Shown here: positions 10,392 to 21,746 of the stretch, in pieces
Position numbering within the stretch: position 1 is the first letter of the stretch
Layout: every line of letters starts with the position of its first letter
Assembly: GCF_001590925.1 (NCBI RefSeq)
Contig: NZ_BCTU01000012.1
Location: forward strand, 1 to 64,000
Origin: Serratia plymuthica NBRC 102599
GTDB taxonomy: Bacteria; Pseudomonadota; Gammaproteobacteria; Enterobacterales; Enterobacteriaceae
Direction of reading: 5' to 3'
DNA length: 64,000 nucleotides
Notes under the pieces: model-generated
Told to the model about the DNA's origin: nothing
Seen by the model: the letters and a program-made list of their open reading frames with translations, nothing else
Database searches by the model: none
Position numbers and translations under genes: made by a program

Positions 10392-11900
10392 ATGGCGCCA
10401 TCATCACTTCTGGCAGAACGGATCTCCCGCCTCAGCAGCGCGCTGGAGAGCGGTCTTTATGAACGGCAGGAAGCAATTCGCCTGTGTTTACTGGCGGCGC
10501 TCAGCGGCGAAAGCGTGTTTCTTCTCGGCCCGCCCGGCATCGCCAAAAGCCTGATTGCCCGCCGGTTAAAATTCGCCTTTCGCAGCGCGCGCTCGTTTGA
10601 ATACCTGATGACGCGTTTCTCGACGCCGGAAGAAGTGTTCGGCCCGCTGTCTATCCAGGCATTAAAAGATGAAGGCCGCTATCAGCGTCTGACCGCCGGC
10701 TATCTGCCCGAGGCAGAGATCGTGTTCCTGGATGAAATCTGGAAGGCCGGCCCGGCCATCCTCAATACCCTGTTAACGGCGATCAACGAACGCCGCTTCC
10801 GCAACGGCAACAGTGAAGAACCGATCCCGCTGCGGTTACTGGTTACCGCCTCTAACGAACTGCCTGAGGCCGACAACAGTCTGGAGGCGCTGTACGACCG
10901 TATGCTGATCCGCCTGTGGCTGGACAAAGTTCAGGATAAACAGAATTTCCGCTCACTGCTGGTCAGCCGCCAGAACGAGAATGACAACCCGGTCCCTGAA
11001 GCCTTGAGCATCAGCGACGAAGAGTTTCACCAGTGGCAGTCGCAGATCGACAAGGTCAAGCTGCCCGAAGGCTGTTTTGAACTGATATTCCAGTTGCGCC
11101 AGCGATTGGATGCGCTGGAGAGTGCGCCCTACGTCTCCGACCGTCGTTGGAAAAAGGCCTTGCGGCTGTTGCAGGCCTGCGCCTTCTTCAGCGGCCGCGA
11201 CGCCGTCGCCCCGCTCGACCTGATGTTATTGAAAGATTGTCTGTGGCATGACCTCACTTCGCTAAAGCTGCTGCAACAGCAAATCGACCAATTGCTGACC
11301 GAGTCGGCCTATCAGCAGCAGACGCTGTTGATTCAACTGCAACAGATCCACACCCGCTGGCTGCAACACCAACAGCAGCAAAGCGATCGTCAGGCGATAG
11401 CGCTGGTGAAAAAAGGCGGTATGTTCAGCAGAAAGCCCCAATACATGGCGGCGGCGCCGTTAGGCACCGGCACCCTGACCCTGCTGCTGCAAAAACCGCT
11501 GCAACTGCATGATATTCAGGTCAACCATCTGAGCATTGAAAGCAGCGCGCTGGAAAACTGGCTGCAAAAGGGCGGCGACGTGCGCGCCAAGCTGAACGGC
11601 ATCGGCTTTGCCCAGCAGATCGACCTGGAAGTGGACGAGCAGTTGCACCTGACGGTGCTGGACGTCAGCCGCCAGCCTTCGCTGCTGGCCCTGCCCGGTA
11701 AACAGACCGGCGGTACGCCCCAGGCGATGCTGGACGAAATGGACGTATTGGCACAGCGTCTGGCGGAACAGCGCCGGTTGTTCAGCCAACACCAGCCCTG
11801 CCTGTTTACCCCTGCCGGTGGCCTGGCAAAAATTGAAGCCAGCCTGTTGCAGGTGGCGGAACAGATCAAACAGCAGCACCAGCAGATGCGCGGCCAGTAA
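10392..11900 (+). CDS. ravA: MoxR-family AAA+ ATPase RavA
   Basis: Cytoplasmic hexameric AAA+ ATPase of the MoxR family that acts with ViaA. In E. coli it binds the lysine decarboxylase LdcI and affects fumarate reductase and aminoglycoside sensitivity. Walker A is GPPGIAKS (residues 46-53), Walker B EIVFLDE (about 106-112), and a sensor-like region [20 protein letters not shown] follows. The C-terminal third is the discoidal LARA-type region. I chose ATG 10392 ([18 protein letters not shown]), giving 502 residues that align with the E. coli start. An in-frame ATG at 10329 would add 21 residues without family support. viaA starts 2 bp after its stop. Confidence 0.95.
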   Translation: MAPSSLLAERISRLSSALESGLYERQEAIRLCLLAALSGESVFLLGPPGIAKSLIARRLKFAFRSARSFEYLMTRFSTPEEVFGPLSIQALKDEGRYQRLTAGYLPEAEIVFLDEIWKAGPAILNTLLTAINERRFRNGNSEEPIPLRLLVTASNELPEADNSLEALYDRMLIRLWLDKVQDKQNFRSLLVSRQNENDNPVPEALSISDEEFHQWQSQIDKVKLPEGCFELIFQLRQRLDALESAPYVSDRRWKKALRLLQACAFFSGRDAVAPLDLMLLKDCLWHDLTSLKLLQQQIDQLLTESAYQQQTLLIQLQQIHTRWLQHQQQQSDRQAIALVKKGGMFSRKPQYMAAAPLGTGTLTLLLQKPLQLHDIQVNHLSIESSALENWLQKGGDVRAKLNGIGFAQQIDLEVDEQLHLTVLDVSRQPSLLALPGKQTGGTPQAMLDEMDVLAQRLAEQRRLFSQHQPCLFTPAGGLAKIEASLLQVAEQIKQQHQQMRGQ

Positions 11901-11902
11901 CG

Positions 11903-13366
11903 ATGCTCAGCCTGGAAACGCTCGATCTGCTGCTGGCGATCACCGAAGGTGAGCTGATCGAGGAGATGATCGTCGGCATGCTGGCAGCCCCGCAGCTAAC
12001 GGTTTTCTTCAAGAAATTTCCGGCCATCCGCCGGGCGCTGGATCGCGACCTGCCACGCTGGAAGCTGCAACTGAAAGAGCGTATCCATGAAGCCATGGTC
12101 CCGCCGGCGCTGGCTCAGGAGTTTTATCGCTATCAACAGTGCCAGTTGGAGAACAATACCCAGTTCTATCACCACCTGAACGACACCCTCGATCTACTGC
12201 GCCAGCTGGTTTCCCCGTTTTATGAGCAGGCCCGTTCGCTGGTGGATGCCGCCGATCTGCCCAATCATCCGCTGGACGACAGTTTCCAGACCCTGTTTTT
12301 GCAGCGCTGGCGCATCAGCCTGACGCTACAGGCCACCATGCTGCACCATCAGTTGCTGGAACAGGAGCGAGAGCAACTGATGGCGGAGTTGCAGGAACGT
12401 CTGGCGCTGAGCGGTGCGCTGGAGCCGCTGTTGTCGGAAAACGACACCGCCGCCGGGCGGTTGTGGGATATGAGCAAAGGCCACCTGCAACGCGGCGACT
12501 ACCAGCGGCTGGTGGAATATGGCAATTTCCTGCAACAGCAGCCGGAGCTGAAAAAATTGGCGCAGCAATTGGGCCGGAGCTATCAGGCCAAGGCGGTGCA
12601 ACAGCAAGATGCTCTGCCGGAACCGTTCCGCGTAATGGTCCAGGTGCCGGCCACGCTACCGGAAGAGGTCAGCGGCATTCACCAAAGCGACGATATTCTG
12701 CGCCTGCTGCCGCCGGAACTGGCCACGCTGGGCATTGAAGAGCTGGAGTTCGAATTTTACCGTCGCCTGCTGGAAAGGCGGCTGTTGACGTATCGCCTGC
12801 AGGGCGACGTCTGGCAGGAACAAATCCTGATCCGACAGGTCACCCACCAGCAGCAAGATCAGCAGCCGCGTGGGCCGTTTATCGTCTGCGTGGACACTTC
12901 AGGTTCGATGGGCGGTTTCAATGAGCAGTGCGCCAAGGCTTTTTGCCTGGCGCTGCTGCGCATCGCGTTGGCGGATAACCGCCGTTGCTACATTATGCTG
13001 TTCGCCAACCAGATCGTGCATTACGAACTTACCGCCGCCAGCGGTATCGAGCAGGCGGTGCGTTTTCTCGGCCAGCATTTTCGCGGCGGTACCGATCTGG
13101 CCGCCTGCCTGAACGCCACGGTCACAAAAATGGCAGACAGCGGCTGGTTTGACGCCGATGCGGTGATCATTTCTGACTTTATTGCCCAGCGGTTGCCGGA
13201 GGAGGTCATAAAGAAGGTGAAACAGCAGCAACAAAGCCACCAGCAGCGCTTTCATGCCGTGGCGATGTCTGCCTATGGCAAACCCGGCATCATGCGCATC
13301 TTCGATCATATCTGGCGCTTTGATACCGGGTTAAAAAGCCGTTTAATGCGCCGCTGGCGGCGCTGA
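11903..13366 (+). CDS. viaA: VWA-domain protein ViaA, RavA partner
   Basis: A 487-residue partner of RavA. The C-terminal von Willebrand A domain carries the metal-ion site DTSGSMGG (about residues 332-339), then GGTD and DFIAQ. The N-terminal helical half is characteristic of ViaA. The protein matches E. coli ViaA over its whole length and ends in RRWRR as that protein does. Only 2 bp separate it from ravA, indicating translational coupling. Its stop is 3 bp from the asnA stop on the other strand. Confidence 0.95.
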   Translation: MLSLETLDLLLAITEGELIEEMIVGMLAAPQLTVFFKKFPAIRRALDRDLPRWKLQLKERIHEAMVPPALAQEFYRYQQCQLENNTQFYHHLNDTLDLLRQLVSPFYEQARSLVDAADLPNHPLDDSFQTLFLQRWRISLTLQATMLHHQLLEQEREQLMAELQERLALSGALEPLLSENDTAAGRLWDMSKGHLQRGDYQRLVEYGNFLQQQPELKKLAQQLGRSYQAKAVQQQDALPEPFRVMVQVPATLPEEVSGIHQSDDILRLLPPELATLGIEELEFEFYRRLLERRLLTYRLQGDVWQEQILIRQVTHQQQDQQPRGPFIVCVDTSGSMGGFNEQCAKAFCLALLRIALADNRRCYIMLFANQIVHYELTAASGIEQAVRFLGQHFRGGTDLAACLNATVTKMADSGWFDADAVIISDFIAQRLPEEVIKKVKQQQQSHQQRFHAVAMSAYGKPGIMRIFDHIWRFDTGLKSRLMRRWRR

Positions 13367-13369
13367 GGA

Positions 13370-14362
13370 TTACAACAGCCCTTCGACCGCTTCACGCACT
13401 TGCGGCGACCACACGCCGCATTGCACCTGGCCGATATGCGACAGCTGCAGCAACAGCATGACCAGACGCGATTGACCGATGCCACCGCCAATGGTCTGCG
13501 GCATATCGCCGCGCAGCAACGACTGATGCCATTCCAGCTTGAGACGATCTTCATCGCCAGTCAGCGACAGTTGGCGTTTCAGCGCCTCGGCGTCAACGCG
13601 GATCCCCATAGAAGAAAGTTCAAAGGCATCCTGCAATATCGGGTTCCACACCACAATATCGCCGTTCAGGCCGGCCAGCCCTTCAGCCGCCGGTGTGGTC
13701 CAGTCATCATAATCCGGCGCACGCACGTCGTGGGATTTGCCATGCGACAGTTTACCGCCGATACCGATCAGGAATACCGCACCCAGCTCTTTGGCAATAG
13801 CCCGCTCGCGGCCTTTGGCGTCCAGCTCGGGGTAACGTTGCAACAGGGTTTCGCTGTGAACAAAGTGGATTTGCTCTGGCAGGAACGGCGTTAAGCCGTA
13901 TTCGCGGCTCACTTCGGCCTCCGTAGCCTTAATAGCCGTATAAATGCTGCGCACGGTGCTTTGCAGGTAATCCTGGCTGCGTTCACCGTCGCCCATCACC
14001 CGTTCCCAATCCCATTGATCAACGTAAACCGAGTGGATCGCGCTCAGACGATCTTCATCCGGGCGCAGCGCTTTCATATGGGTATACAGGCCTTCACCTG
14101 CACCGAAATCATAGCTGCCCAAGGTTTTGCGTTTCCACTTGGCCAGCGAATGCACCACTTCGAAGGTGGCGTCCGGCAAGGTTTTCACCTTCACTTGCAC
14201 CGCTTTCTCGCTGCCGGACAGGTTGTCCTGAGTGCCGTCACCCAAACGGCTGAGGATAGGCGCCTGCACTTCGATCAGGCCAAGCTGCTGTTCCAACTGG
14301 CGGGAGAAGAAGGATTTAACCAGGCTGATTTGTTGTTGTTTTTGGATAAACTGTTTTTTCAT
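13370..14362 (-). CDS. asnA: Ammonia-dependent asparagine synthetase AsnA
   Basis: A 330-residue cytosolic enzyme that makes asparagine from aspartate, ammonia and ATP. It resembles class II aminoacyl-tRNA synthetases; the motif [15 protein letters not shown] near residue 295 is the class II motif-3-like ATP site. Length equals E. coli AsnA. It is divergent from asnC, whose product activates asnA and responds to asparagine in E. coli. The intergenic region of about 155 bp is AT-rich and must hold both promoters. Confidence 0.97.
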   Translation of the reverse strand: MKKQFIQKQQQISLVKSFFSRQLEQQLGLIEVQAPILSRLGDGTQDNLSGSEKAVQVKVKTLPDATFEVVHSLAKWKRKTLGSYDFGAGEGLYTHMKALRPDEDRLSAIHSVYVDQWDWERVMGDGERSQDYLQSTVRSIYTAIKATEAEVSREYGLTPFLPEQIHFVHSETLLQRYPELDAKGRERAIAKELGAVFLIGIGGKLSHGKSHDVRAPDYDDWTTPAAEGLAGLNGDIVVWNPILQDAFELSSMGIRVDAEALKRQLSLTGDEDRLKLEWHQSLLRGDMPQTIGGGIGQSRLVMLLLQLSHIGQVQCGVWSPQVREAVEGLL

Positions 14363-14517
14363 TGCCGTATCTCTTATAAATTTGTCTCTGTTGCCATCGA
14401 TTAAGCAACAGAACGGCAGCGTAATTCAATATCCGCTAACTAATATTGCCTTTTCACTTTTAATCATTCATTTTTAGGCGGTGATAATTCAACAATCAGC
14501 AATTAATGGGGGTTTAA

Positions 14518-14979
14518 ATGGCGGAAAATTACCAGATCGATAATCTCGATCGCGGCATTCTCAACGCCCTGATGGAGAATGCGCGCACGCCCTATGCCGA
14601 ACTGGCGAAGACCTTTGCCGTCAGTCCCGGCACCATCCATGTGCGGGTAGAGAAAATGAAGCAGGCCGGTATCATCACCGGCGCACGGGTAGACGTGAAC
14701 CCCAAACGTCTGGGTTACGACGTCTGCTGTTTTATCGGCATTATATTAAAGAGTGCCAAAGACTATCCTTCCGCGCTTAAAAAACTCGAAAGCCTGGAGG
14801 AAGTGGTCGAGGCCTACTACACCACTGGCCACTACAGCGTGTTTATCAAAGTGATGTGCCGCTCGATAGATGCATTGCAACAAGTACTTATCAACAAGAT
14901 CCAGACGATTGACGAGATCCAGTCCACCGAAACCCTGATCTCGCTGCAGAACCCCATCATGCGTACCATCACGCCTTAG
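14518..14979 (+). CDS. asnC: Lrp/AsnC-family regulator AsnC
   Basis: A 153-residue transcription factor that activates the divergent asnA and represses itself. The N-terminal winged helix (ILNALMENARTPYAELAKTF) and the C-terminal RAM ligand-binding domain (about 70-150) are complete. GGGG lies a few bases before the ATG. In E. coli, asnC transcription can read through mioC into oriC. The same arrangement is present here, with 96 bp between asnC and mioC. Confidence 0.96.
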   Translation: MAENYQIDNLDRGILNALMENARTPYAELAKTFAVSPGTIHVRVEKMKQAGIITGARVDVNPKRLGYDVCCFIGIILKSAKDYPSALKKLESLEEVVEAYYTTGHYSVFIKVMCRSIDALQQVLINKIQTIDEIQSTETLISLQNPIMRTITP

Positions 14980-15001
14980 TCAGTTAATTAGTATACCCAT
15001 A

Positions 15002-15010
15002 TTATCCACA
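15002..15010. promoter_or_regulatory. DnaA box upstream of mioC
   Basis: Perfect consensus box TTATCCACA in the asnC-mioC gap, 65 bp before the mioC start. In E. coli, DnaA bound at the mioC promoter represses transcription that would otherwise enter oriC. A TACAAT hexamer at 15036-15041 is a plausible -10 for mioC. Confidence 0.8.
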
Positions 15011-15075
15011 GGTAGATCCCAGCCGATTCACAGCGTACAATGCTGCGACTTTAAGAAGGCTGGGATCATTCATTC

Positions 15076-15516
15076 ATGGCAGATATAACCCTGATCAGTG
15101 GCAGTACGCTTGGCAGCGCCGAGTATGTAGCCGAACATTTGGCTGAAAAGCTGGAAGAAGCGGGCTTCACTACCGAGATGCTGCACGGTCCTGAATTGGA
15201 TGAACTGACCCTGTCCGGACGTTGGCTGGTGGTGTCTTCAACCCACGGCGCCGGCGACTTGCCGGATAATCTGCAGCCGCTTCTGGAACAAATAGAAGAA
15301 CAGCAACCTGACTTATCCCAGGTGCAGTTCGGTGCCGTCGGTTTAGGCAGCTCTGAATACGATACCTTTTGTGGCGCGATCCAACGGATCAACGATCTTT
15401 TGATCGCCTGTGGAGCGAAAAGGATCGGCGATCGGTTGGAGATCGACGTGACTAAACACGAAATTCCTGAGGATCCGGCAGAGGAATGGGTGAAAAACTG
15501 GGTTAATTTACTCTGA
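15076..15516 (+). CDS. mioC: Flavodoxin-like FMN-binding protein MioC
   Basis: A 146-residue soluble flavoprotein with a flavodoxin fold. The FMN phosphate loop SGSTLGSAEYVAE (about residues 8-20), the STHGAGDLPDN loop and GLGSSEYDTFCGA are all visible. E. coli MioC supports biotin synthase in vitro. It lies next to oriC and is transcribed toward it, so its main chromosomal importance may be transcription through the origin. Confidence 0.95.
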   Translation: MADITLISGSTLGSAEYVAEHLAEKLEEAGFTTEMLHGPELDELTLSGRWLVVSSTHGAGDLPDNLQPLLEQIEEQQPDLSQVQFGAVGLGSSEYDTFCGAIQRINDLLIACGAKRIGDRLEIDVTKHEIPEDPAEEWVKNWVNLL

Positions 15517-15526
15517 TTTGCTCAAA

Positions 15527-15830
15527 GATCACGCGAACGATTGTGGATAACTATGCTTGAAAGCAGGGTAAAAGCAGTAGTTATCCCAATAACAACCCTA
15601 GGTCGCTTTTTGTCCTGTGCATAACATGCCATTTAGATCCCAGCTTATAAGCAACAGGATCACCGATCATTCACAGCTAACGATCCTCCTTAATCCACTG
15701 ATCTCACTCGCGAATAATCACTTATCCACAGAGGATCGCGATCCTAATAAGAGATCTAATAAAGAGATCTTTAAATAAAAAAGATCTTCTTTTAATTACC
15801 TAAGATCCTGACCACTTGGTCGATCGACTA
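15527..15830. other. oriC: Origin of replication oriC
   Basis: Lies between mioC and mnmG. It has DnaA boxes TGTGGATAA (15542-15550, R4-like), TGTGCATAA (15616-15624, R2-like), TCATTCACA (15667-15675, as the E. coli R5/M box) and TTATCCACA (15722-15730, R1-like). A weaker TTATCCCAA is at 15581-15589. Next to R1, toward mnmG, are three AT-rich 13-mers. I count about 13 GATC sites between 15527 and 15825, near one per 23 bp, consistent with Dam/SeqA control. The order and orientation match E. coli oriC. IHF and Fis sites were not assigned. Confidence 0.95.
15744..15786 (-). repeat. oriC DNA-unwinding element, three 13-mers
   Basis: Read on the minus strand: GATCTCTTATTAG (15756-15744, identical to the E. 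coli right 13-mer as I recall it), GATCTCTTTATTA (15769-15757) and GATCTTTTTTATT (15786-15774). They fit the GATCTNTTNTTTT pattern and lie 13 bp from the R1 DnaA box. This is where DnaA first melts the duplex. Confidence 0.9.
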
Positions 15831-15844
15831 AACTTGAGTAGAAT
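15816..15844 (+). promoter_or_regulatory. Predicted mnmG (gidA) promoter
   Basis: TTGGTC (15816-15821) and TAGAAT (15839-15844) are separated by 17 bp, 54 bp upstream of the mnmG ATG. In E. coli transcription from the gidA promoter, leading away from oriC, helps initiation. Confidence 0.6.
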
Positions 15845-15897
15845 CTCCCACCCCAGGGCAAACAACGATCGTTCGCAATACGGCGAGGTGCAGTTCC

Positions 15898-17787
15898 ATG
15901 TTTTATCCAGATCAATTTGACGTCATCATCATCGGTGGTGGCCATGCCGGTACCGAAGCCGCTATGGCTGCGGCACGCATGGGGCGTCAGACTTTATTAT
16001 TGACACACAATATCGATACGCTGGGGCAGATGTCTTGCAACCCGGCAATTGGCGGTATTGGTAAAGGGCATCTGGTTAAGGAAATTGATGCACTTGGCGG
16101 CCTGATGGCCACGGCGATCGACCATGCCGGCATCCAGTTTAGGATACTAAACGCGAGTAAAGGCCCTGCGGTACGAGCGACTCGTGCTCAGGCAGACCGC
16201 GTACTGTATCGCCAGGCAGTTCGCACCGCTCTGGAGAACCAACCTAACCTGATGATCTTCCAACAGCCGGTCGAAGATCTGATTGTGGAAAACGATCGAG
16301 TCGTCGGTGCCGTTACCCAGATGGGCCTGAAATTCCGTGCCAAAGCGGTAGTACTGACCGTAGGCACCTTCCTGGACGGCAAGATCCACATTGGTCTGGA
16401 AAATTACAGCGGTGGCCGTGCCGGGGATCCACCGTCGATCTCGCTGTCACAGCGTTTGCGCGAATTGCCGTTGCGGGTAAACCGTCTAAAAACCGGTACG
16501 CCACCGCGCATTGACGCACGCACCATCGATTTCAGCGTATTGGCTCCGCAGCATGGCGATACGCCGATTCCGGTTTTCTCGTTCATGGGCAATGCCAATC
16601 AGCACCCGAAACAAATGGCGTGCTACATCACCCATACCAACGAAAAAACCCATGACGTGATCCGTAATAACCTCGATCGTAGCCCGATGTATGCCGGGAT
16701 CATCGAAGGGATCGGCCCACGCTACTGCCCGTCGATCGAAGACAAAGTGATGCGCTTTGCCGATCGTAACGCGCACCAGATCTTCCTCGAACCGGAAGGC
16801 CTGACCAGCAATGAAATTTATCCAAACGGCATCTCCACCAGCTTGCCGTTTGACGTACAGATGCAGATCGTTCGTTCGATGGAAGGGATGCAGAATGCCC
16901 GCATCATTAGACCAGGCTATGCCATCGAATATGATTTCTTCGATCCGCGCGATCTGAAACCCACGTTGGAAAGCAAATTTATCCAGGGCTTGTTCTTCGC
17001 CGGCCAGATCAACGGCACCACCGGCTATGAAGAAGCCGCGGCCCAGGGCCTGCTGGCCGGTCTGAACGCCGGGCGCTATGCCAATGAAGACGAAGGCTGG
17101 TCGCCACGCCGCGATCAGGCCTATCTGGGCGTGCTGGTAGACGATCTCAGCACGCTGGGTACCAAAGAACCCTACCGCATGTTTACCTCACGCGCCGAAT
17201 ACCGCCTGATGCTGCGCGAAGACAATGCCGATCTGCGCCTGACCGAAAAAGGCCGTGAACTGGGCCTGGTTGACGATGCCCGCTGGGCGCGTTTCAGCGA
17301 GAAGCTGGAACATATCGAACAAGAACGTCAGCGCTTGCGGGACATTTGGATGCATCCGCACGCCGAAAACGTCGAGCAGGTCAACGCGTTGCTGAAAGCC
17401 CCGCTGTCACGCGAGGCTAACGGCGAGGAACTGCTGCGTCGACCTGAAATGGATTACGCGCAACTGACCACCGTTGCCGCTTTCGCGCCGCCGCTGGCGG
17501 ATACTCAGGCTGCCGAACAGGTTGAGATCCAGGTAAAATACGAAGGTTATATCGCTCGCCAGCAGGAAGAGATCGAAAAGCAACAGCGTAACGAGAATAC
17601 CGTGCTGCCGCTGGATCTCGATTATCAGCAGGTGTCCGGCTTGTCGAATGAAGTGATCGCCAAACTGAACGATCATAAACCGAACTCTATCGGTCAGGCT
17701 TCGCGTATCTCCGGCATCACTCCGGCGGCGATCTCGATCCTGCTTATTTGGCTGAAAAAGCAGGGGCTGCTGCGCCGCAGCGCATAA
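15898..17787 (+). CDS. mnmG: tRNA uridine-5-carboxymethylaminomethyl modification enzyme MnmG
   Basis: A 629-residue FAD enzyme that, with MnmE, makes (carboxymethyl)aminomethyl-uridine at the wobble position of certain tRNAs. The N-terminal dinucleotide-binding motif is [17 protein letters not shown] (about residues 11-27). The catalytic loop [16 protein letters not shown] with its conserved Cys and the C-terminal helical MnmE/tRNA-binding domain (from about 550) are complete. Its partner mnmE is at 44-45 kb in this window. Formerly gidA, it flanks oriC as in other enterics. Confidence 0.97.
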   Translation: MFYPDQFDVIIIGGGHAGTEAAMAAARMGRQTLLLTHNIDTLGQMSCNPAIGGIGKGHLVKEIDALGGLMATAIDHAGIQFRILNASKGPAVRATRAQADRVLYRQAVRTALENQPNLMIFQQPVEDLIVENDRVVGAVTQMGLKFRAKAVVLTVGTFLDGKIHIGLENYSGGRAGDPPSISLSQRLRELPLRVNRLKTGTPPRIDARTIDFSVLAPQHGDTPIPVFSFMGNANQHPKQMACYITHTNEKTHDVIRNNLDRSPMYAGIIEGIGPRYCPSIEDKVMRFADRNAHQIFLEPEGLTSNEIYPNGISTSLPFDVQMQIVRSMEGMQNARIIRPGYAIEYDFFDPRDLKPTLESKFIQGLFFAGQINGTTGYEEAAAQGLLAGLNAGRYANEDEGWSPRRDQAYLGVLVDDLSTLGTKEPYRMFTSRAEYRLMLREDNADLRLTEKGRELGLVDDARWARFSEKLEHIEQERQRLRDIWMHPHAENVEQVNALLKAPLSREANGEELLRRPEMDYAQLTTVAAFAPPLADTQAAEQVEIQVKYEGYIARQQEEIEKQQRNENTVLPLDLDYQQVSGLSNEVIAKLNDHKPNSIGQASRISGITPAAISILLIWLKKQGLLRRSA

Positions 17788-17801
17788 ATCCTGTTTCTGA
17801 A

Positions 17802-17834
17802 CGGCCGTTTGTTTACTCAGTGAACAAACGGCCG
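17802..17834. terminator. mnmG-rsmG hairpin
   Basis: A perfect 12-bp inverted repeat, CGGCCGTTTGTT (17802-17813) / AACAAACGGCCG (17823-17834), with a 9-nt loop, 14 bp after the mnmG stop. There is no T-tract, so it could be a pausing or mRNA-stability element rather than a terminator. Confidence 0.5.
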
Positions 17835-17924
17835 CTGACATCATCCCGGGCCTGAATTATCATGGTCGCCTTATTGGCCAGCCCTGATTAGGCTTGCCGT
17901 TTCGCGCCTGTCAGAGGACACGTT

Positions 17925-18545
17925 GTGCAGAAAAAATTAGATTCGCTGCTCTCGGCGGCAGGCATTGCGCTTCCCGATCAGCAAAAACAGCAGTTGCTGG
18001 GTTATGTCGGCATGCTGGATAAGTGGAACAAAGCTTACAACCTCACCTCCGTGCGCGATCCGCAGCAAATGCTGGTGCGCCATATTCTCGACAGCATCGT
18101 GGTGAACCCGCATCTGCAAGGCTCACGTTTTATCGACGTCGGCACTGGGCCTGGTCTGCCGGGGATCCCATTGGCTATCGTTCGTCCTGATTCTCATTTC
18201 ACCCTGCTCGACAGTCTGGGCAAGCGCGTGCGCTTCCTGCGCCAGGTGCAGCATGAACTGGGATTGACCAATATCGAGCCGGTGCAGAGTCGTGTTGAAG
18301 CGTTTCCGGCCGAACCGCCTTTTGACGGCGTCATCAGCCGCGCTTTCGCTTCGCTGCAGGATATGCTGTCCTGGTGCCATCATCTGCCGGCAAGAGGGCA
18401 GGGGAGGTTCTACGCGCTGAAAGGGGTACGCCCGGATGAAGAGCTGGCGCAACTGCCTGAAGGCATAGTGCTGGAGTCGGTGGTGCGTCTGCAGGTACCG
18501 GAACTCGAAGGTGAACGCCATTTGGTGGTACTTAAGGCAAACTGA
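17925..18545 (+). CDS. rsmG: 16S rRNA (guanine-527-N7)-methyltransferase RsmG
   Basis: A 206-residue SAM-dependent methyltransferase that modifies G527 of 16S rRNA; loss gives low-level streptomycin resistance in many bacteria. The SAM-binding motif [16 protein letters not shown] (about residues 66-81), the [12 protein letters not shown] region and SRAFASL are intact. The start is GTG at 17925 (VQKKLDSLL), preceded by AGAGGA. It was formerly gidB and follows mnmG by 137 bp across a hairpin. Confidence 0.95.
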   Translation: MQKKLDSLLSAAGIALPDQQKQQLLGYVGMLDKWNKAYNLTSVRDPQQMLVRHILDSIVVNPHLQGSRFIDVGTGPGLPGIPLAIVRPDSHFTLLDSLGKRVRFLRQVQHELGLTNIEPVQSRVEAFPAEPPFDGVISRAFASLQDMLSWCHHLPARGQGRFYALKGVRPDEELAQLPEGIVLESVVRLQVPELEGERHLVVLKAN

Positions 18546-19184
18546 GTTTGCTTTTGATCAAATAAGCGTGAATTAAAGAGGGGGCCCAACGCAGAAGGTA
18601 AGCAGGCTAACTAAATGGTGGTTTCTTTAGTTAATTTACTTTTTATTAACACAAAAATAGCCGCTAATTAGCGACAATAGAGTAATTGCCATTTGAAATA
18701 GTCACGTTAGCAACGATAGGCGAACGATTCTGCTTTGCTGCTAATGTTAATTGGCTGTTGTAATATTAGCCCGGAAGCTGTCAATAAAAGGTTTTTATCG
18801 GGTATATGGATTGTTTTTGAACAGTTAACTTGTAATGTTTTGATTTATAATATTTTTTGATCGCCCAATTAGCTAAAGACTGTTTGCGTTACGATGAGCT
18901 ATAAATCATTACGAGGCATTATTGTGAGCGGCTCCACGTTTCTTGGTGCAATGCTGGAATAATCAGACAATTAAATTAGCCCTATTATTCCGACCGTTTT
19001 CTTGTGAAAATGGCCTGAAATGGGGGAATTTAAATAATTGTTCACCTTTTCGCTACTTATCGATTGAATTCGTTGGTATGCCCCGTATAATTTGCTCGTT
19101 TTTTGCTGCTTGACTCAGGACAGCAAAGACAGTTTTATACGTCACTCAGCATACCCCCTCTGGGGTACGGAGAGAACAAACGTC
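18546..19184. other. rsmG-atpI intergenic region
   Basis: A 639-bp AT-rich gap without a recognisable gene. It holds a possible hairpin AACTAAA-N10-TTTAGTT (18609-18632) followed by a T-rich stretch, which may end rsmG transcription. It also has a 12-bp palindrome CGCTAATTAGCG (18662-18673) and, near the end, the atp promoter. A gap of similar size exists in E. coli. I see no tRNA, sRNA or repeat family member that I can name. Confidence 0.55.
19064..19091 (+). promoter_or_regulatory. Predicted atp operon promoter
   Basis: TTGAAT (19064-19069) and a perfect TATAAT (19086-19091) are separated by 16 bp, giving a start about 85-90 bp before atpI. It is the best sigma70 match in the long gap before the operon. 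Confidence 0.65.
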
Positions 19185-19568
19185 ATGTCTGTGTCCCTTT
19201 ACAGCGGAAAAGTAGCACGCAAACTGCTGTTCCTGCAGTTAATGACTTTTGTTCTGATCAGCGCTGTTTTCTTGCTGAAAAGCCTGGAATGGAGCGCTTC
19301 GGCATTGGCAGGTGGTCTCGCCGCCTGGTTGCCGAGTGCAATGTTTATGCTGTTTGCCTTGCGCCATCAGGCGCAGACGCCGGCGCCCGGTCGGGTTGCC
19401 TGGTCGTTCGCCATAGGCGAGGGGCTAAAGGTCGTGATCACCATCGTTTTGCTGATCGTGGCGCTTGGGGTGTTCAAGGCGGAGTTTATACCGCTTGGCC
19501 TGACCTATTTAGCGGTGTTAGTGGTGCAAATAGTGGCACCCGCCGTGATTAACAGTTACCGAAATTAA
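19185..19568 (+). CDS. atpI: ATP synthase accessory protein AtpI
   Basis: A 127-residue inner-membrane protein with four hydrophobic segments, first gene of the ATP synthase operon. It is not part of the finished enzyme; AtpI helps assembly of the c-ring in some bacteria. I chose ATG 19185 (MSVSLYSGKVARKLL), which aligns with E. coli AtpI and follows a GGAGAG ribosome site. An in-frame start at 19092 overlaps the predicted promoter. The C-terminal QIVAPAVIN is as in E. coli. Confidence 0.93.
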   Translation: MSVSLYSGKVARKLLFLQLMTFVLISAVFLLKSLEWSASALAGGLAAWLPSAMFMLFALRHQAQTPAPGRVAWSFAIGEGLKVVITIVLLIVALGVFKAEFIPLGLTYLAVLVVQIVAPAVINSYRN

Positions 19569-20369
<801 letters not shown>

Positions 20370-20400
20370 TTTTCTTAAAACACTTGCACTTTTAAACTGA

Positions 20401-20658
<258 letters not shown>

Positions 20659-20715
20659 GTAGAGAAGTTCTCTACACTGAAACCACACTATTAACTTTTA
20701 AAGAGGCATTGTGCT

Positions 20716-21186
20716 GTGAATCTTAACGCAACAATCCTCGGCCAGGCCATCGCGTTCGTTCTGTTTGTCTGGTTCTGCATGAAGTATGTATGGCCGCCGA
20801 TTATGGCTGCCATCGAGAAGCGTCAGGGAGAAATTGCTGACGGTCTCGCTTCTGCAGAGCGTGCCAAAAAAGATTTGGACTTAGCGCAAGCCAATGCGAC
20901 CGACCAGCTGAAAACTGCTAAAGCAGAAGCTCAGGTGATCATCGAGCAAGCAAACAAACGCAAAGCTCAGATCATGGATGAAGCGAAAGCCGAAGCCGAG
21001 CAGGAACGTAACAAAATCGTGGCGCAGGCTCAGGCTGAGATCGAAGCCGAACGTAAGCGCGCTCGTGAAGAGTTGCGTAAGCAAGTCGCGATGCTGGCAA
21101 TTGCCGGCGCCGAGAAGATCATCGAACGTTCCGTGGATGAAGCTGCTAACAGCGACATCGTTGATAAACTGGTCGCTGAACTGTAA
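20716..21186 (+). CDS. atpF: ATP synthase subunit b (F0 stalk)
   Basis: A 156-residue peripheral stalk subunit with one N-terminal membrane helix (about residues 5-25) and a long charged coiled coil that holds F1 against rotation. The start is GTG at 20716 ([14 protein letters not shown]); E. coli also uses GTG for this gene, which tempers its translation relative to atpE. The coiled-coil repeat pattern ([20 protein letters not shown]) is clear. Confidence 0.97.
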
Positions 21187-21200
21187 GGAGGGAGGGGCTG

Positions 21201-21734
21201 ATGTCTGAATTTGTAACTGTAGCTCGCCCCTACGCCAAAGCAGCTTTTGACTTTGCCGTTGAGCACCAAAGCGTAGAACGCTGGCAGGATATGCTGGCGT
21301 TTGCCGCTGTTGCCACTCGCAATGAACAAATTTCTGAACTGCTGTCTGGTGCTGTCGCGCCGGAGACGCTGTCCAAAACGTTCATCGCTGTTTGTGGCGA
21401 GCAGCTCGACGAACATGGCCAGAACTTTATCCGTGTAATGGCCGAAAATGGACGTTTACTGGTTCTTCCTGCGGTGCTGCAGCAGTTCATCGAACTGCGC
21501 GCTTTGCTGGAATCCACCGTCGAAGTCGAAGTGCTCTCTGCGAGCGTACTTAACGACGAACAGCAGGCTAAAATTGCCGCTGCGATGGAAAAACGTCTGT
21601 CACGCAAAGTTAAGCTGAATTGCAAAATTGACAAGTCTGTTCTGGCTGGCGTGATTATCCGCGCCGGCGATATGGTGATTGATGGCAGCGTTCGCGGTCG
21701 TCTTGAACGCCTGACAGACGTCTTGCAGTCTTAA
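21201..21734 (+). CDS. atpH: ATP synthase subunit delta (F1)
   Basis: A 177-residue F1 subunit that joins the top of the alpha3beta3 hexamer to the b-subunit stalk. It shows the OSCP/delta family N-terminal helical bundle ([13 protein letters not shown]) and the C-terminal signature [29 protein letters not shown] precedes the ATG. It sits 14 bp after atpF and 12 bp before atpA. Confidence 0.97.
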   Translation: MSEFVTVARPYAKAAFDFAVEHQSVERWQDMLAFAAVATRNEQISELLSGAVAPETLSKTFIAVCGEQLDEHGQNFIRVMAENGRLLVLPAVLQQFIELRALLESTVEVEVLSASVLNDEQQAKIAAAMEKRLSRKVKLNCKIDKSVLAGVIIRAGDMVIDGSVRGRLERLTDVLQS

Positions 21735-21746
21735 GGGGACTGGAGC

